In this document: positions 36,250 to 45,635 of the stretch, in pieces
How positions within the stretch are numbered: the stretch's first letter is position 1
Layout: each line of letters opens with the position of its first letter
DNA from: Hyphomicrobiales bacterium
Lineage (GTDB): Bacteria; Pseudomonadota; Alphaproteobacteria; Rhizobiales; Rhizobiaceae
Reading direction: 5' to 3'
DNA length: 64,000 bases
Assembly: GCA_003963455.1 (NCBI GenBank)
Contig: RXJA01000058.1
Span: forward strand, 1-64,000
Notes under the pieces: generated by a model
Databases searched by the model: none
What the model was told of the DNA's origin: nothing
What the model saw: only the letters and a program-made list of their open reading frames with translations
Program-made: the position numbers and the translations under genes

Positions 36250-36831
36250 TAAACTCGCCCCTCTTCTGACCTTTAGCATAGTATATTAGTGATAGCTAAT
36301 CTATTCGACTGAGGTCGTAACGGCCAGCCGCAGAGGTCCTGCATGATCCCGCCGCGCCCTGCCCCCGGCGCTGCAGGTATCGGGGCCCGGGAACACGCGC
36401 TCGGTGCAAGGCCCGGCTTCCGCCTGCCAGCGGTTAGACAATCGTGCTTCTGCGCTTCGCGTTCGCGGCGACAAAGCTCAAGGCACTCGACCATGATTGG
36501 CTACAGGATCGCCCCGGGTGAGAGCGAATGAACTTTCTTCGGCCAGCAACGCGATAAGTCGGAGATCTCTCTCGTATCAGGCGACGCAGTCCCCCTGTCG
36601 GCAAGCAGCGGCGAAGTAACCTAGAGCACCCGGTCCGAACTATAGGACCAGGGCTTCCAGGAGATGTCTGACAAGGGCATGAGGCCTATCCCAGATAGGA
36701 GAATCCGAGCCGCGTTTGCGGGATGTCGCTAACAGCCTTCGCCTTGGCCCGGGTGGATTGCGACATCAGCGTCTGCATTAGCACTCACTAAGTAATAGCG
36801 CCTCCGCGTGAAATCGGGCAGAGAAGGTCCG
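36250..36831. other. Gene-free stretch before the CHASE3 kinase
   Basis: Nothing recognisable; short frames only. The promoter of the kinase gene should lie in its right part. Confidence 0.4.
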
Positions 36832-38187
36832 ATGCGCGCTTCCCGCCAAAACGTTGTCAGACTTACAACCGTATCGCTGCTCGTCGGATTCGTGGCGTTG
36901 ATGGCAATTGTCGCCACAAATTTCTGGTTGGGTCAGCGGGCGCAATCTTATTTCGACAGCGCGATCGAAGCGCGCGACACGCGCGTGGCGGCCGTCGAAT
37001 TGCGAAGCGCAATGCAGACCGCTGAGGCGAGCGAACGCGGCTTCGTCATTACCGACAATGAGATCTATCTCGGGCCGTACCAAACGGCGAAGGCCCAGGC
37101 GCAACGGGATCTAACGGCGCTGCAGCGTTTGTTGACATCCTACCCCAATTCCCAATCCACTCTGCAGAGGCTGTCGACAATCATCGCCACCAAGTTCGAC
37201 GAGTTCGACCAGACCATTGCGATGAAACGGGATCAACGCGATGCCGACGTCCTGGCGATCTTTCGTACCAACAAGGGCAAGGCTCTGACGGACGAGGCCA
37301 ACGTGTTCTTCGCCGGGATCATCGGGCAGGCGGATGACCGCCTGACGTCAGGCGTTGCCGAACAACGCGCCAACAGCGGATGGCTGCGTCTGGTTTCGGC
37401 GATCGGCGGGCTTGTGATCGTCGCGGTTGTTGGCGGCGCAGCCTATGGGGCGGCTAGCTACACTAGAGAGCTTCGCGATACGCGCGATGAAATCCGCGAG
37501 TTGAACACCGAACTCGAGCAACGCGTGGCTGCGCGCACCGCCGATCTGGCAACGGCGCGCGACCGGGCCGAGGTGCTGTTGTCGGAGGTCAACCACAGGG
37601 TCGCCAACAGCCTGGCGCTTGTCTCTTCCATGGTGAACCTGCAATCGAAAGGCGTAAGCGACAGCGCTGCCAAAGACGCGCTGCAGGAAACGCAGGATCG
37701 CATCTTTGCGGTTTCGCTCGTTCACAAGCGGCTTTATGGCTCGTCGGACGTTCGCTCGGTCGCCCTCGATGAATATCTTAGCGGTCTGCTCGACCATCTT
37801 CGCACATCGCTACGGAGCGAGGTGCGCGGGGTAAGTCTGACTTACCATATCGATCCGATCGAGCTCGCAACCGACGTCAGCATCAATCTTGGCGTGGTGG
37901 TCACGGAGCTCGTCACCAATGCCTTTAAATATGCCTATCCCGACGGTGTGGGGGAAATCCGTGTCCGGCTTGCAAGCCAGCCGGCCGAGCAAGCGGAGTT
38001 GATCGTTGAGGATGATGGCGTCGGACGAGCCGATGGCGCGCCCGCAAAGGGCACAGGGATCGGCAGCAGAATCGTCAATGCCATGTGTGTCAGCCTTGGG
38101 GCCAAGGTCGAATATCGAAACCTCAAACCTGGAACCGCCGCTCATTTGATGTTTTCGACAAAGCCGAAGCGCGCTACCGCAGTCTAG
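36832..38187 (+). CDS. Membrane CHASE3-HisKA_2 sensor histidine kinase
   Basis: A 451-residue kinase from the ATG at 36832, chosen for the GAGAAGG ten bases upstream; an in-frame ATG lies at 36808. Membrane helices at about 12-32 and 185-208 flank a periplasmic CHASE3 domain (EASERGFVITDNEIYLGPYQ is the hallmark). The cytoplasmic linker is a coiled coil, followed by HisKA_2 with H255 in SEVNHRVANSLALV, N-box VVTELVTNAFKYAYPDG and G-box DGVGRADG. A periplasmic binding protein gene follows 59 bases later, so that protein may feed this sensor. Confidence 0.9.
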   Translation: MRASRQNVVRLTTVSLLVGFVALMAIVATNFWLGQRAQSYFDSAIEARDTRVAAVELRSAMQTAEASERGFVITDNEIYLGPYQTAKAQAQRDLTALQRLLTSYPNSQSTLQRLSTIIATKFDEFDQTIAMKRDQRDADVLAIFRTNKGKALTDEANVFFAGIIGQADDRLTSGVAEQRANSGWLRLVSAIGGLVIVAVVGGAAYGAASYTRELRDTRDEIRELNTELEQRVAARTADLATARDRAEVLLSEVNHRVANSLALVSSMVNLQSKGVSDSAAKDALQETQDRIFAVSLVHKRLYGSSDVRSVALDEYLSGLLDHLRTSLRSEVRGVSLTYHIDPIELATDVSINLGVVVTELVTNAFKYAYPDGVGEIRVRLASQPAEQAELIVEDDGVGRADGAPAKGTGIGSRIVNAMCVSLGAKVEYRNLKPGTAAHLMFSTKPKRATAV

Positions 38188-38246
38188 TAGACTTCGGTTT
38201 CGCACGGTGAGAAACTGAATGGACCGCCTTCCAGCGGAGGGGAAAT

Positions 38247-39407
38247 GTGTTCGATTGGAAGTCAATTGGCCGTCAATATCGCGTCGCGCCAACGATTGTT
38301 CTGCTCTTGGCTGCGACGACAGTCGGGCTGAACTGTGCATGTGCCGAGGAAGGGGCGCCGGGAATCACGCAGCGAACAGTGTTCCCTGCTTTTGACGCGC
38401 AAGCGCCCGCTTGCAATGCCCCGACCGGGCTGAAGAAGGTCCTTACCTATGTGCAGGAAAACCACCGCGATTTCCTGCAGGGCGTCGATCAAGGGCTATC
38501 GATGGCCGCGAAAAATCGCGGCATGGATTATCGAAGGGTCCTGGTTGAAAATGACGTCGGCAAGGCGATAGCGGAGGTGCAATCGCTTGTCGCGGCAAAG
38601 GCTGGCGCCATGGTAGCGACATCTCCAGACCCCGCAGCCTTCAGCCTGGCTTTGCAGCGTGCAATCTGGTCGGGAGCTTTCGTCGGCACCATCGTCCCTC
38701 CGCCGGCGACGCTGATTCTCAATGCTCCGCAGTATCGGACCGGAAAGGTGCTAACCGACGCGGCAATCAAGCACATCAACAACGAACTCGACGGCAAGGC
38801 AAAGGTCGTCCTTCTGACGCAAGATACCATGGAGTTTCTCGCGCCGCGATTCGCGGCAATGCGAGACGGTCTAAATGCGATGCCCGGGGTAACGATCGTG
38901 GCTGACATCGCGCCGAAACCCGTCACCAAGGAGGGCGGATTTGCCACCATGCAGACAATCCTCGTCGCCAATCCGGATGTCGACGTGGTGCTTGGCGGCG
39001 ATGCGGTCGTGCTCGGCGCGCTGCAGGCGTTGCGCGCCGCGGGAAAGGATCGCCCGGATCAGTTCCTGGGGGGCATCGACGGCGAACCGGAGGCTGTTGC
39101 CGAAATCAGGAAAGGTAACAGCCCCTATAAGGTCAGTATTTCCTTGGCATCGCCCGTTTTCGGTTACGCGATGGGAGAGTTTGCGGCCGACTGGCTCGAG
39201 GGTAAGAGCATCCCGCAGGCGATGGACATTCTGCCGATTGCGCTGACAAGCGCGAATTTGGCCCAGTACGAGGCCGACCTGTTGGACCCAGCATCCGTCT
39301 ACGCCGACCCGATCCGCAGGGCCGCCTACCTCAAGATGTACGGCAACATTTGTTACGACACCCGGGACCGCTACGTGAATTTCCCCTGGTCGTCCGAGCA
39401 AAGGTAG
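38247..39407 (+). CDS. Orphan periplasmic sugar-type binding protein
   Basis: A 386-residue type I periplasmic binding protein (ribose/xylose-type). GTG start with GGAGGGG upstream; signal peptide ending CACA near residue 33. Core motifs are VQSLVAAKAGAMVATSPDPA, ILVANPDVDVVLGGDAVVLG and FLGGIDGEPEAVAEIRKG. No ABC permease or ATPase gene adjoins it; its only neighbour is the CHASE3 kinase, 59 bases upstream on the same strand. I infer a ligand-sensing pair (compare ChvE with VirA), but a transporter elsewhere cannot be excluded. Confidence 0.85.
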   Translation: MFDWKSIGRQYRVAPTIVLLLAATTVGLNCACAEEGAPGITQRTVFPAFDAQAPACNAPTGLKKVLTYVQENHRDFLQGVDQGLSMAAKNRGMDYRRVLVENDVGKAIAEVQSLVAAKAGAMVATSPDPAAFSLALQRAIWSGAFVGTIVPPPATLILNAPQYRTGKVLTDAAIKHINNELDGKAKVVLLTQDTMEFLAPRFAAMRDGLNAMPGVTIVADIAPKPVTKEGGFATMQTILVANPDVDVVLGGDAVVLGALQALRAAGKDRPDQFLGGIDGEPEAVAEIRKGNSPYKVSISLASPVFGYAMGEFAADWLEGKSIPQAMDILPIALTSANLAQYEADLLDPASVYADPIRRAAYLKMYGNICYDTRDRYVNFPWSSEQR

Positions 39408-39521
39408 GGCCTCAGGGCTAACCAAGCCTCGACACTTGTGCTCGGTTGGGCTGCTCCGGCACTTTCTTGAGCGGCGCCGAGATATCCCGCAAGCGGTTTA
39501 GTCCTTGCTACGAGTGCTCGG

Positions 39522-39660
39522 TCAGGTAAATCTGTCGATGGGACCGACTTCGATCTCACTATAGCCAGGCACGGGGTTCGGGCAGCGCTTTACCCACGCG
39601 ATAGCGTCCGCCATGTCTTTAAAGTCACAGGCCAATAGCCGGCGACAAGCGTTTGGCGCC
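39522..39660 (-). pseudogene. YCII-related domain fragment
   Basis: The end of the minus-strand frame, LLACDFKDMADAIAWVKRCP then GYSEIEVGPI, matches the last 35-40 residues of YCII/DGPF-domain proteins. The N-terminal part of the family is missing. Confidence 0.5.
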
Positions 39661-39806
39661 CGATATATCCGCCAATTGCAAATGGGTACCTCGCTATTCC
39701 ATAGAATGACATCTGAAGAAGAGTATGCCAAGGATTGGAGCTGGCTCGCTGGACCAGCCAAGGATATCAAGGTCCGCTTTGCTGCGACGAGAAACGTCGA
39801 TTAGAT

Positions 39807-39861
39807 GACCGATAAGAGGCGCAAAGCTGCCGCATCAGGCTAGTAGTCTGAAAAGGGGCCG
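39807..39861 (+). repeat. Intergenic repeat, copy 1 (left of ectoine region)
   Basis: Fifty-five bases beginning GACCGATAAGAGGCGCAAAG and ending CTGAAAAGGGGCCG. A second copy at 57958-58013 in the same orientation differs by one substitution and one inserted base. The first words also recur alone at 14923-14939. Confidence 0.85.
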
Positions 39862-39986
39862 GTAGCGGATAGGCAGCATGCGGAGGGCAAACGCTGGTAA
39901 GCCGCCGTCCACCTGCTACCACAAAAGCGAACGTCACAATCTATCACGCCAGACCTGGGAAACTGCTTGAGCGCCCACAAGGGAGG

Positions 39987-40991
39987 TCACGACGGCATCA
40001 AAACGCCAATCACCGCAGCGCAGTCGCCCGCCTTGACCAGGCCCGGAAAGTGTCGCGCGGCAAGCAATCCCGGCATCCTGCTTTTGATTTCCTGAGGAGC
40101 CTGACCGGTTCGGCCGAGAGGGTGAATGCGCGCGACCACATCGCCATGCTCCACCGTCTCGCCGAGATCAACCATGGTTTCGATCATGCCGTCATCCTCG
40201 GCGAAGGCAAAGCAGTCGCCCGACGGCATGTCGAGCCATTGCGTTCCGCTCTTGGCGACCGCACCGGAAACAATGCCGGCATGGCGAAGCACGTTCAGCA
40301 CGCCACGCCGGGCGATGCGAACAGTCTCGGCGCGCGAGGTTCCGCCGCCGCCGAGCTCGGTGGTGATGAAGACCTTGCCCATCTCCTCGGCGGCCGTGTC
40401 GTACATGCCGACCGCATCGATCTCGGTCATGCGCATCGAGAACGGCGCCGAGAAAGCCTCGACTGCGGCGAAAGCCTTTTTCTCTTGCTCCTTGTCCGGC
40501 AGCGTATGCGCGGCGCAGAACGGCAAGAAATCCAACGTCTTCCCACCCGAGTGGAAGTCGAAGACAATGTCCGCTCGGGGAAGCAGCTCGCGCTGGAAAT
40601 AGTCAGCGATCTTCTCCGTCACCGTGCCGTCCGGCCGGCCGGGGAACGAGCGGTTCATGTTGCCTCTATCGATCGGCGAGGTGCGCGTGCCGGCCCGGAA
40701 GGCCGGATAGTTCATCGCCGGCACGATGATGACCGTGCCGGAGACTTGTTGCGGATCGAGCGTGCGGGCGAGTTCATAGAGCGCCAGCGGCCCCTCATAC
40801 TCATCGCCGTGATTGCCGCCGGTGAGTAGCGCCGTAGAGCCCTTGCCGTTGCGAATGACGCAGACCGGGATCATCACCGATCCCCAGGCGGAATCGTCGC
40901 GGCTGTAGGGCAGGCGCAGGAAGCCGTGCTGGATGCCGTCGCGCTCGAAGTCGACGGTCGGCGTGATTGGCGATGGACGCAGAGCAGACAC
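39987..40991 (-). CDS. eutE: N-alpha-acetyl-L-2,4-diaminobutyrate deacetylase
   Basis: A 334-residue zinc hydrolase of the aspartoacylase/succinylglutamate desuccinylase family (EutE/DoeB). The zinc site is in LLTGGNHGDEYEGPLALYEL, with further residues in FDFHSGGKTLDF and TELGGGG. In ectoine breakdown it removes acetate from N-alpha-acetyl-diaminobutyrate made by EutD. A GTG at 40991 is the likely start (protein VSALRPSPITP), five bases after the eutD stop; the open frame beyond it runs across eutD. Last gene of the operon. Confidence 0.92.
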   Translation of the reverse strand: MSALRPSPITPTVDFERDGIQHGFLRLPYSRDDSAWGSVMIPVCVIRNGKGSTALLTGGNHGDEYEGPLALYELARTLDPQQVSGTVIIVPAMNYPAFRAGTRTSPIDRGNMNRSFPGRPDGTVTEKIADYFQRELLPRADIVFDFHSGGKTLDFLPFCAAHTLPDKEQEKKAFAAVEAFSAPFSMRMTEIDAVGMYDTAAEEMGKVFITTELGGGGTSRAETVRIARRGVLNVLRHAGIVSGAVAKSGTQWLDMPSGDCFAFAEDDGMIETMVDLGETVEHGDVVARIHPLGRTGQAPQEIKSRMPGLLAARHFPGLVKAGDCAAVIGVLMPS

Positions 40992-40996
40992 CGACC

Positions 40997-42175
40997 TCAG
41001 TCCTTCACAAATAGCTTGCGCGGCACATTGGCCAGGCATTCGACGCCGGTGTCGGTGATGAGGATCGACTCGGTGATTTCCAGCCCCATCGTCTCCAACC
41101 ATAGACCGGTCATGAAGTGGAACGTCATGCCGGGCTTGAGTTCGGTTCGGTCGCCGGGGCGCAGGCTCATCGTGCGCTCGCCCCAGTCCGGCGGATAGGA
41201 CAAGCCGATCGAGTAGCCCGTGCGGTTGTCCTTGACAATGCCGTACTTCTTCAGCACCGCGAAGAAGGCGTTGGCGATGTCCTCGCAGGCCTTGCCGGGC
41301 CTGGCGGCGGCGAGGCCGGCCTCCATGCCTTCCAGCGTCGCCTTCTCGGCATCGAGAAAAGCCTGCGTCGGCTTGCCCAGGAATACGGTGCGCGATAGCG
41401 GGCAATGATAGCGGTTGTAGCAGCCGGCGATCTCGAAGAACGTGCCTTCGTTGACCTTCATCGGCTGGTCATCCCAGGTGAGATGCGGCGCCGAGGCGTC
41501 GGCGCCTGACGGCAGCAGTGGCACGATCGCGGGATAGTCGCCGCCGATACCGTCAACCCCGCGCGTACCGGCGTCATAGATTTCGGCGACCAGATCACAT
41601 TTGCGCATGCCGACCTCGATCTTATCGACGATACGCCGGTGCATGGCTTCCACGATGCGCGCAGCCTTGCGCATGTAGTCGATCTCGGTCGGGCTTTTTA
41701 TCGCGCGCTGCCAGTTGACCAGTGCTGTGGCGTCGGCAAAACGGGCGTTGGGCAGATGTTTTTGCAGCGCAGCAAAAGCGGCGGCCGAGAACCAGTAGTT
41801 GTCCATTTCGACGCCGATGGAGAGCTTGTCCCAGCCGCGCTCGGCCAGCACGCCGGCGAGATAGTCCATCGGGTGGCGTTCCGTCGACTGCACATAATGG
41901 TCGGCGTAGCCGATGATGTTGTCATGCGCGAGATAGGCGGTGCGCTTGGCACCGTTGGCATCCTGGCCGCGGCCATACCATACCGGCTCGCCCGAAGGCG
42001 GCACGATCACCGCCTGATGCACATAGAAGGACCAGCCATCATAACCCGTCAGCCAGGCCATGTTGGAGGGATCGCTGACGATCAGCAGATCGACCCCTTT
42101 GTCCTCCATCGCCTTCCGCGTCTTGGCGAGGCGCTCAGCATACTCGCCGCGCGAGAATTTCAGGTTTGGCTGCAT
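40997..42175 (-). CDS. eutD: Ectoine hydrolase
   Basis: A 392-residue protein of the creatinase/aminopeptidase P (M24) fold, the EutD/DoeA ectoine hydrolase that opens the ectoine ring mainly to N-alpha-acetyl-L-2,4-diaminobutyrate. Features: N-terminal creatinase-type domain (VDLLIVSDPSNMAWLTGYDG) and a C-terminal pita-bread domain (FEIAGCYNRYHCPLSRTVFL, YSIGLSYPPDWGERTMSLRP). The ATG at 42175 gives the usual start MQPNLKFSRGEYAERL; upstream in-frame codons reach 42238 within eutC. Confidence 0.94.
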   Translation of the reverse strand: MQPNLKFSRGEYAERLAKTRKAMEDKGVDLLIVSDPSNMAWLTGYDGWSFYVHQAVIVPPSGEPVWYGRGQDANGAKRTAYLAHDNIIGYADHYVQSTERHPMDYLAGVLAERGWDKLSIGVEMDNYWFSAAAFAALQKHLPNARFADATALVNWQRAIKSPTEIDYMRKAARIVEAMHRRIVDKIEVGMRKCDLVAEIYDAGTRGVDGIGGDYPAIVPLLPSGADASAPHLTWDDQPMKVNEGTFFEIAGCYNRYHCPLSRTVFLGKPTQAFLDAEKATLEGMEAGLAAARPGKACEDIANAFFAVLKKYGIVKDNRTGYSIGLSYPPDWGERTMSLRPGDRTELKPGMTFHFMTGLWLETMGLEITESILITDTGVECLANVPRKLFVKD

Positions 42176-42212
42176 TTTCTTGGTCCTCGTTTGTTGGGCC
42201 TGACGGCCATTA

Positions 42213-43205
42213 TCAGCTCTCAAACATGGTCCCGGCATTGGCCGCTCGGGCGCGGTCGCGGGTCAAAGTGGCGATCGCCGTATCCTGCACGCCGGTGCCG
42301 GTGAGGTCGGCGATGGTGATGTCGCTCGCCGAGCGCCGGCCGGGCTTTTCGCCGGCGATGATCTCGCCAAGCTCCGTGACTTCTGCGTCGGCGGCAAAGA
42401 CAGCGGCTTCGATGGCATGGTGAAGCTCGCCAAGGCGTCGCGTCTGCTTCGCGCTGTCGGCGACATAGAGATCGGCCATGCGCAGGACCGCCGGCGCGAT
42501 TTCGTTCTTGTGCTCGGCATCCGAGCCCATGGCCGTGATGTGCTGTCCGGCGGAAACGAAACCGGCTTTGATCAGCGGCTCGGTCGACGGCGTCGTGGTG
42601 ACGATGATGTCGGCGCCGGCGGCTGCATTTGCCGCATCCGGCTCGGCGCGCACCATGATGCCGAGCTTCTCACGCAGCCGGGCAGCGGCTGCCTCCGCCT
42701 TGGCCGCATCGCGCGCCCAGATGCGCGCTTCCTCGATCGGCCGCACCAGACGCAGCGCTTCGAGTTGCAGGCCGGCCTGCAACCCGGCGCCGAAGACCGC
42801 CGCTATCTTGGAGTTTTCTCGCGACAGATGCTTGGCCGCGACCGCGCCGGCGGCGGCGGTGCGGATATCGGTCAGATAGCCATTGTCGAGCAGCAGCGCC
42901 TCGACCACGCCGGTCTTGGCCGAAAGCAGCACCATCATGCCGCCTCCGCTCGGCAGGCCCAGCGACGGATTGTCGAAGAAGCCGGAGCTTATCTTAACGG
43001 CGAAACCGTCTATGCCGGGCACATAGGCGGACTTCACGTCGACCTCGCCGCGATTCTCGTGAATGTCGAGCCGCAGGATCGGCGGCATCGCCACCGGCAG
43101 CGTGGCCAGGGCGCGAAAAGCGTTCTCGACGCAAGCGACGGCATCGAGGTCGAGTGTCACGATCTTGCGCAGCTCAGCTTCGGTGAGGAGGGTCATGCGA
43201 CTCAT
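42213..43205 (-). CDS. eutC: Ornithine cyclodeaminase-like protein EutC
   Basis: A 330-residue protein of the ornithine cyclodeaminase/mu-crystallin family. The Rossmann-type motif AAVFGAGLQAGLQLEAL lies near residues 135-150, and substrate-side residues are in KISSGFFDNPSLGLPSGGGM. EutC with EutA and EutB is needed to turn 5-hydroxyectoine into ectoine. The ATG overlaps the eutB stop by four bases and has AAGGAG upstream; MTLLTEAEL nine bases in is an alternative start. Confidence 0.92.
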   Translation of the reverse strand: MSRMTLLTEAELRKIVTLDLDAVACVENAFRALATLPVAMPPILRLDIHENRGEVDVKSAYVPGIDGFAVKISSGFFDNPSLGLPSGGGMMVLLSAKTGVVEALLLDNGYLTDIRTAAAGAVAAKHLSRENSKIAAVFGAGLQAGLQLEALRLVRPIEEARIWARDAAKAEAAAARLREKLGIMVRAEPDAANAAAGADIIVTTTPSTEPLIKAGFVSAGQHITAMGSDAEHKNEIAPAVLRMADLYVADSAKQTRRLGELHHAIEAAVFAADAEVTELGEIIAGEKPGRRSASDITIADLTGTGVQDTAIATLTRDRARAANAGTMFES

Positions 43206-44188
43206 GCTGCGCGCTCCTTTGCCGAGGCTTCGCCGCAGACGACGCGGCGGTGCAGATCCATGTCGATGTTCTTGCCGGAGAGGATGAGCACGGTAGGGCC
43301 GCTCATTGTGACCTTCCCGGCAAGCAGCGCGCCGATGCCGACGGCGCCGGCGCCTTCGACGATCTCGCGTTCCTGCCCATAGGCATGGCGGATGCCGGCC
43401 GCGATCTCTTCCTCGGAGAGCAGGATGACTTCGTCAAGCAGGTTCCGGCACATGGCGAAGGTCAGCCGGTTGTCGAGGCCGATGCCGCCGCCGAGCGAGT
43501 CGGCCAAGGTCGGCAATTCCTCGACCATCACCGGACGGCCGGCGTCGAGGCTTGCCTTCATCGCAGCGCCGCGCGCCATCGAGATGCCGATAACTCTCGT
43601 GCTCGGGCTCACTCCCTTGACCGCCGCCGCCACGCCCGCCGCCAGCCCGCCACCGGAGATCGGCACCAGCACGCATGCTGCGTCCGGTACCTGCTCCATG
43701 ATTTCCAGGCCAAGCGTGCCTTGCCCGGCGACGATGGCGGGATGGTCGAAGGGCGGCAGCATGATCAGACCTTCCTCAGCCATGAGCCTTTCGACCTCGT
43801 GCTGGGCGTCGTCCTGGCTGTTGCCGACAATGCGCACATCCGCGCCGAGGCGGCGGATGGCGTCGAGCTTGTTCCCGGGCACCAGCTTCGACATGCAGAT
43901 CACCGCGCGCATACCTTCGAGCTTCGCGGCATGCGCCAGCGCGCGGCCGTGATTGCCGGTCGAGGCGGCAACGACGCCACGCGATTTTTCTTCCGGTCTC
44001 AGGGCGGCGATCGCGTTGGAAGCGCCGCGCAGCTTGAACGCGCCGGTGGTCTGGTGATGCTCCAGCTTGAGGTGAACATCATGACCAGTGCGCTCCGACA
44101 GGCTGTGCGACACCACGCAGGGCGTTTGCTCGACCTTGCCGGCAATGCGTCCGCGCGCAGCGCGAATATGCTGAACCGTGACGGTCAT
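43202..44188 (-). CDS. eutB: Threonine dehydratase-like PLP enzyme EutB
   Basis: A 328-residue fold-type II PLP enzyme. The cofactor lysine is K52 in TTGAFKLRGASNAI, and the phosphate-binding glycine loop is VPISGGGLAAGVAAA. EutB is thought to act on the hydroxyl-bearing intermediate in hydroxyectoine conversion. The start MTVTVQHIRAARGRI (44188) lies eight bases after the eutA stop; the longer frame to 44470 is antisense-like noise within eutA. Confidence 0.93.
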   Translation of the reverse strand: MTVTVQHIRAARGRIAGKVEQTPCVVSHSLSERTGHDVHLKLEHHQTTGAFKLRGASNAIAALRPEEKSRGVVAASTGNHGRALAHAAKLEGMRAVICMSKLVPGNKLDAIRRLGADVRIVGNSQDDAQHEVERLMAEEGLIMLPPFDHPAIVAGQGTLGLEIMEQVPDAACVLVPISGGGLAAGVAAAVKGVSPSTRVIGISMARGAAMKASLDAGRPVMVEELPTLADSLGGGIGLDNRLTFAMCRNLLDEVILLSEEEIAAGIRHAYGQEREIVEGAGAVGIGALLAGKVTMSGPTVLILSGKNIDMDLHRRVVCGEASAKERAA

Positions 44189-44196
44189 ATCGATCG

Positions 44197-44979
44197 CTAA
44201 GCCAGCGGCTTGGTCCATAGCCGGCCGAACTCCGGACGCGGCGTGTGGTCGCCGCAAAGCCGCAGGCAGTTCCAGGCGCTGGCCTGGTTGCTGGTGACGA
44301 CCGGACGCCCAATCGCCTCTTCCATGCCGGGAACCGCGAGTGCGGCGCGTAGCGCGGTGCAGGAGACGAACAGCGCATCGGCCTGTGGATGCGTGACCTT
44401 GCGCGCGATCTCGACCAGCGATGCCGGCGCGATGCGCGCCATCTCGCGGTCGTCCTCGAAGCCGAGGCAAGTAAAACTCTGTATGTCGAAGCCGTGCCCT
44501 GCGAAATAGGCAGCCATCGGCCGGCTGGTCTCGACAGTGTAGGGCGTCAGGATGCTGATGCGCTTGACGCCGAAGGCGTTCAGGCCGCGCATGCCGGCCA
44601 TCGGCGGCGTGACCACGGGGACGCCGGGCTTGGCTGCCTGGATGGCGGCTTCGATCTCGGCATCGCCGATCACCACCGAGGCCGAGGTGCAGGAGTAGCA
44701 GACGGCGTCGAGCGGCTCGTCCGGCAGGATCAGCGCCGCGCCCGCCGAAAGCGACGGCTGCATCTTGCGCAAATTGTCCGGTGTCGTCGGATTGGCATAG
44801 GGGATGCGCGCGACATAGACCCCGATCCGCTCGCTCGCCACCATGCGGCGGAAGTCCACCTCGCTTGTGTGGTCGGTGGCTAAAGCGATCAGCCCGACGC
44901 GCTTTTCCAGCGGACGCGCGTCAAGCCTGGGCCGCGCCGTTTCGAAGCGGATCTCGGGCAGTGCTTTCATGACTTTCAT
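44197..44979 (-). CDS. eutA: Asp/Glu racemase-like protein EutA
   Basis: A 260-residue protein of the maleate isomerase/Asp-Glu racemase superfamily, with the two expected cysteines in AVCYSCTSASVVIGD (first) and DALFVSCTALRAALAV (second). EutA is required for hydroxyectoine use with EutB and EutC. The start at 44979 (MKVMKALPEIRF) overlaps the ehuD stop (ATGA); MKALPEIRF at 44970 is an alternative. Confidence 0.92.
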   Translation of the reverse strand: MKVMKALPEIRFETARPRLDARPLEKRVGLIALATDHTSEVDFRRMVASERIGVYVARIPYANPTTPDNLRKMQPSLSAGAALILPDEPLDAVCYSCTSASVVIGDAEIEAAIQAAKPGVPVVTPPMAGMRGLNAFGVKRISILTPYTVETSRPMAAYFAGHGFDIQSFTCLGFEDDREMARIAPASLVEIARKVTHPQADALFVSCTALRAALAVPGMEEAIGRPVVTSNQASAWNCLRLCGDHTPRPEFGRLWTKPLA

Positions 44980-45635
44980 CTTTCGATCCTGCCGTAGCGA
45001 TGCTCCAGCCAGCGCAGCAGCACGACGGAGCAGAGGCTGATGACGAGGAAGAAGGCGCCGACCAGCGTCATCGGCTCGATGTAGCGGTAGTAGGTGTTGG
45101 CGACGCTCTTGGCCTGGTTCATCAGTTCCAGCACGGTGATCGCCGAGAGCAGCGGCGTCTCCTTGAACATGGCGATGAAATAGTTGGCCAAAGCGGGAAT
45201 CATCGGCGGGATCGCCTGCGGCAGGATGATATGGGTCCAGGTATGGCGACCATTGAGATTGCAGGCCTTGGCCGCCTCCCACTGGCCGCGCGGGACGTTG
45301 TCGATGCCGGCGCGATAGACCTCGGCAGTATAGGTGCCGTAGTGCAGGCCAAGCCCGATCACGCCAGCCACCAGCGGCGGCAACAGGATGCCGATGTCGG
45401 GCAGCACATAGAAGATGAAATAGAGCTGCACCAGAAGAGGCGTGCCGCGGATGAACTCGGCGAACCAGCCGACGCTGCGCGACACGAGCCGGTTCTCCGA
45501 GCGCCGCGCCAGCGCAATTCCCAGCCCAACGATCGCGGCGAGGATCGAGCCGAGAATGGTCGCCAGGATGGTGATCTTCACGCCCTGGATCAGGGTCGGT
45601 ATGATCTCCCAGACGAAGTTCCAGTCCCAGTCCAT
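44976..45635 (-). CDS. ehuD: Ectoine/hydroxyectoine ABC permease EhuD
   Basis: A 219-residue polar amino acid-type permease with five membrane helices. The EAA loop reads GQWEAAKACNLNGRHTWTHI then ILPQAIPPMIPAL. It pairs with EhuC to form the channel of the EhuABCD importer. Its start shares a base with the ehuC stop. Confidence 0.93.
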   Translation of the reverse strand: MDWDWNFVWEIIPTLIQGVKITILATILGSILAAIVGLGIALARRSENRLVSRSVGWFAEFIRGTPLLVQLYFIFYVLPDIGILLPPLVAGVIGLGLHYGTYTAEVYRAGIDNVPRGQWEAAKACNLNGRHTWTHIILPQAIPPMIPALANYFIAMFKETPLLSAITVLELMNQAKSVANTYYRYIEPMTLVGAFFLVISLCSVVLLRWLEHRYGRIER

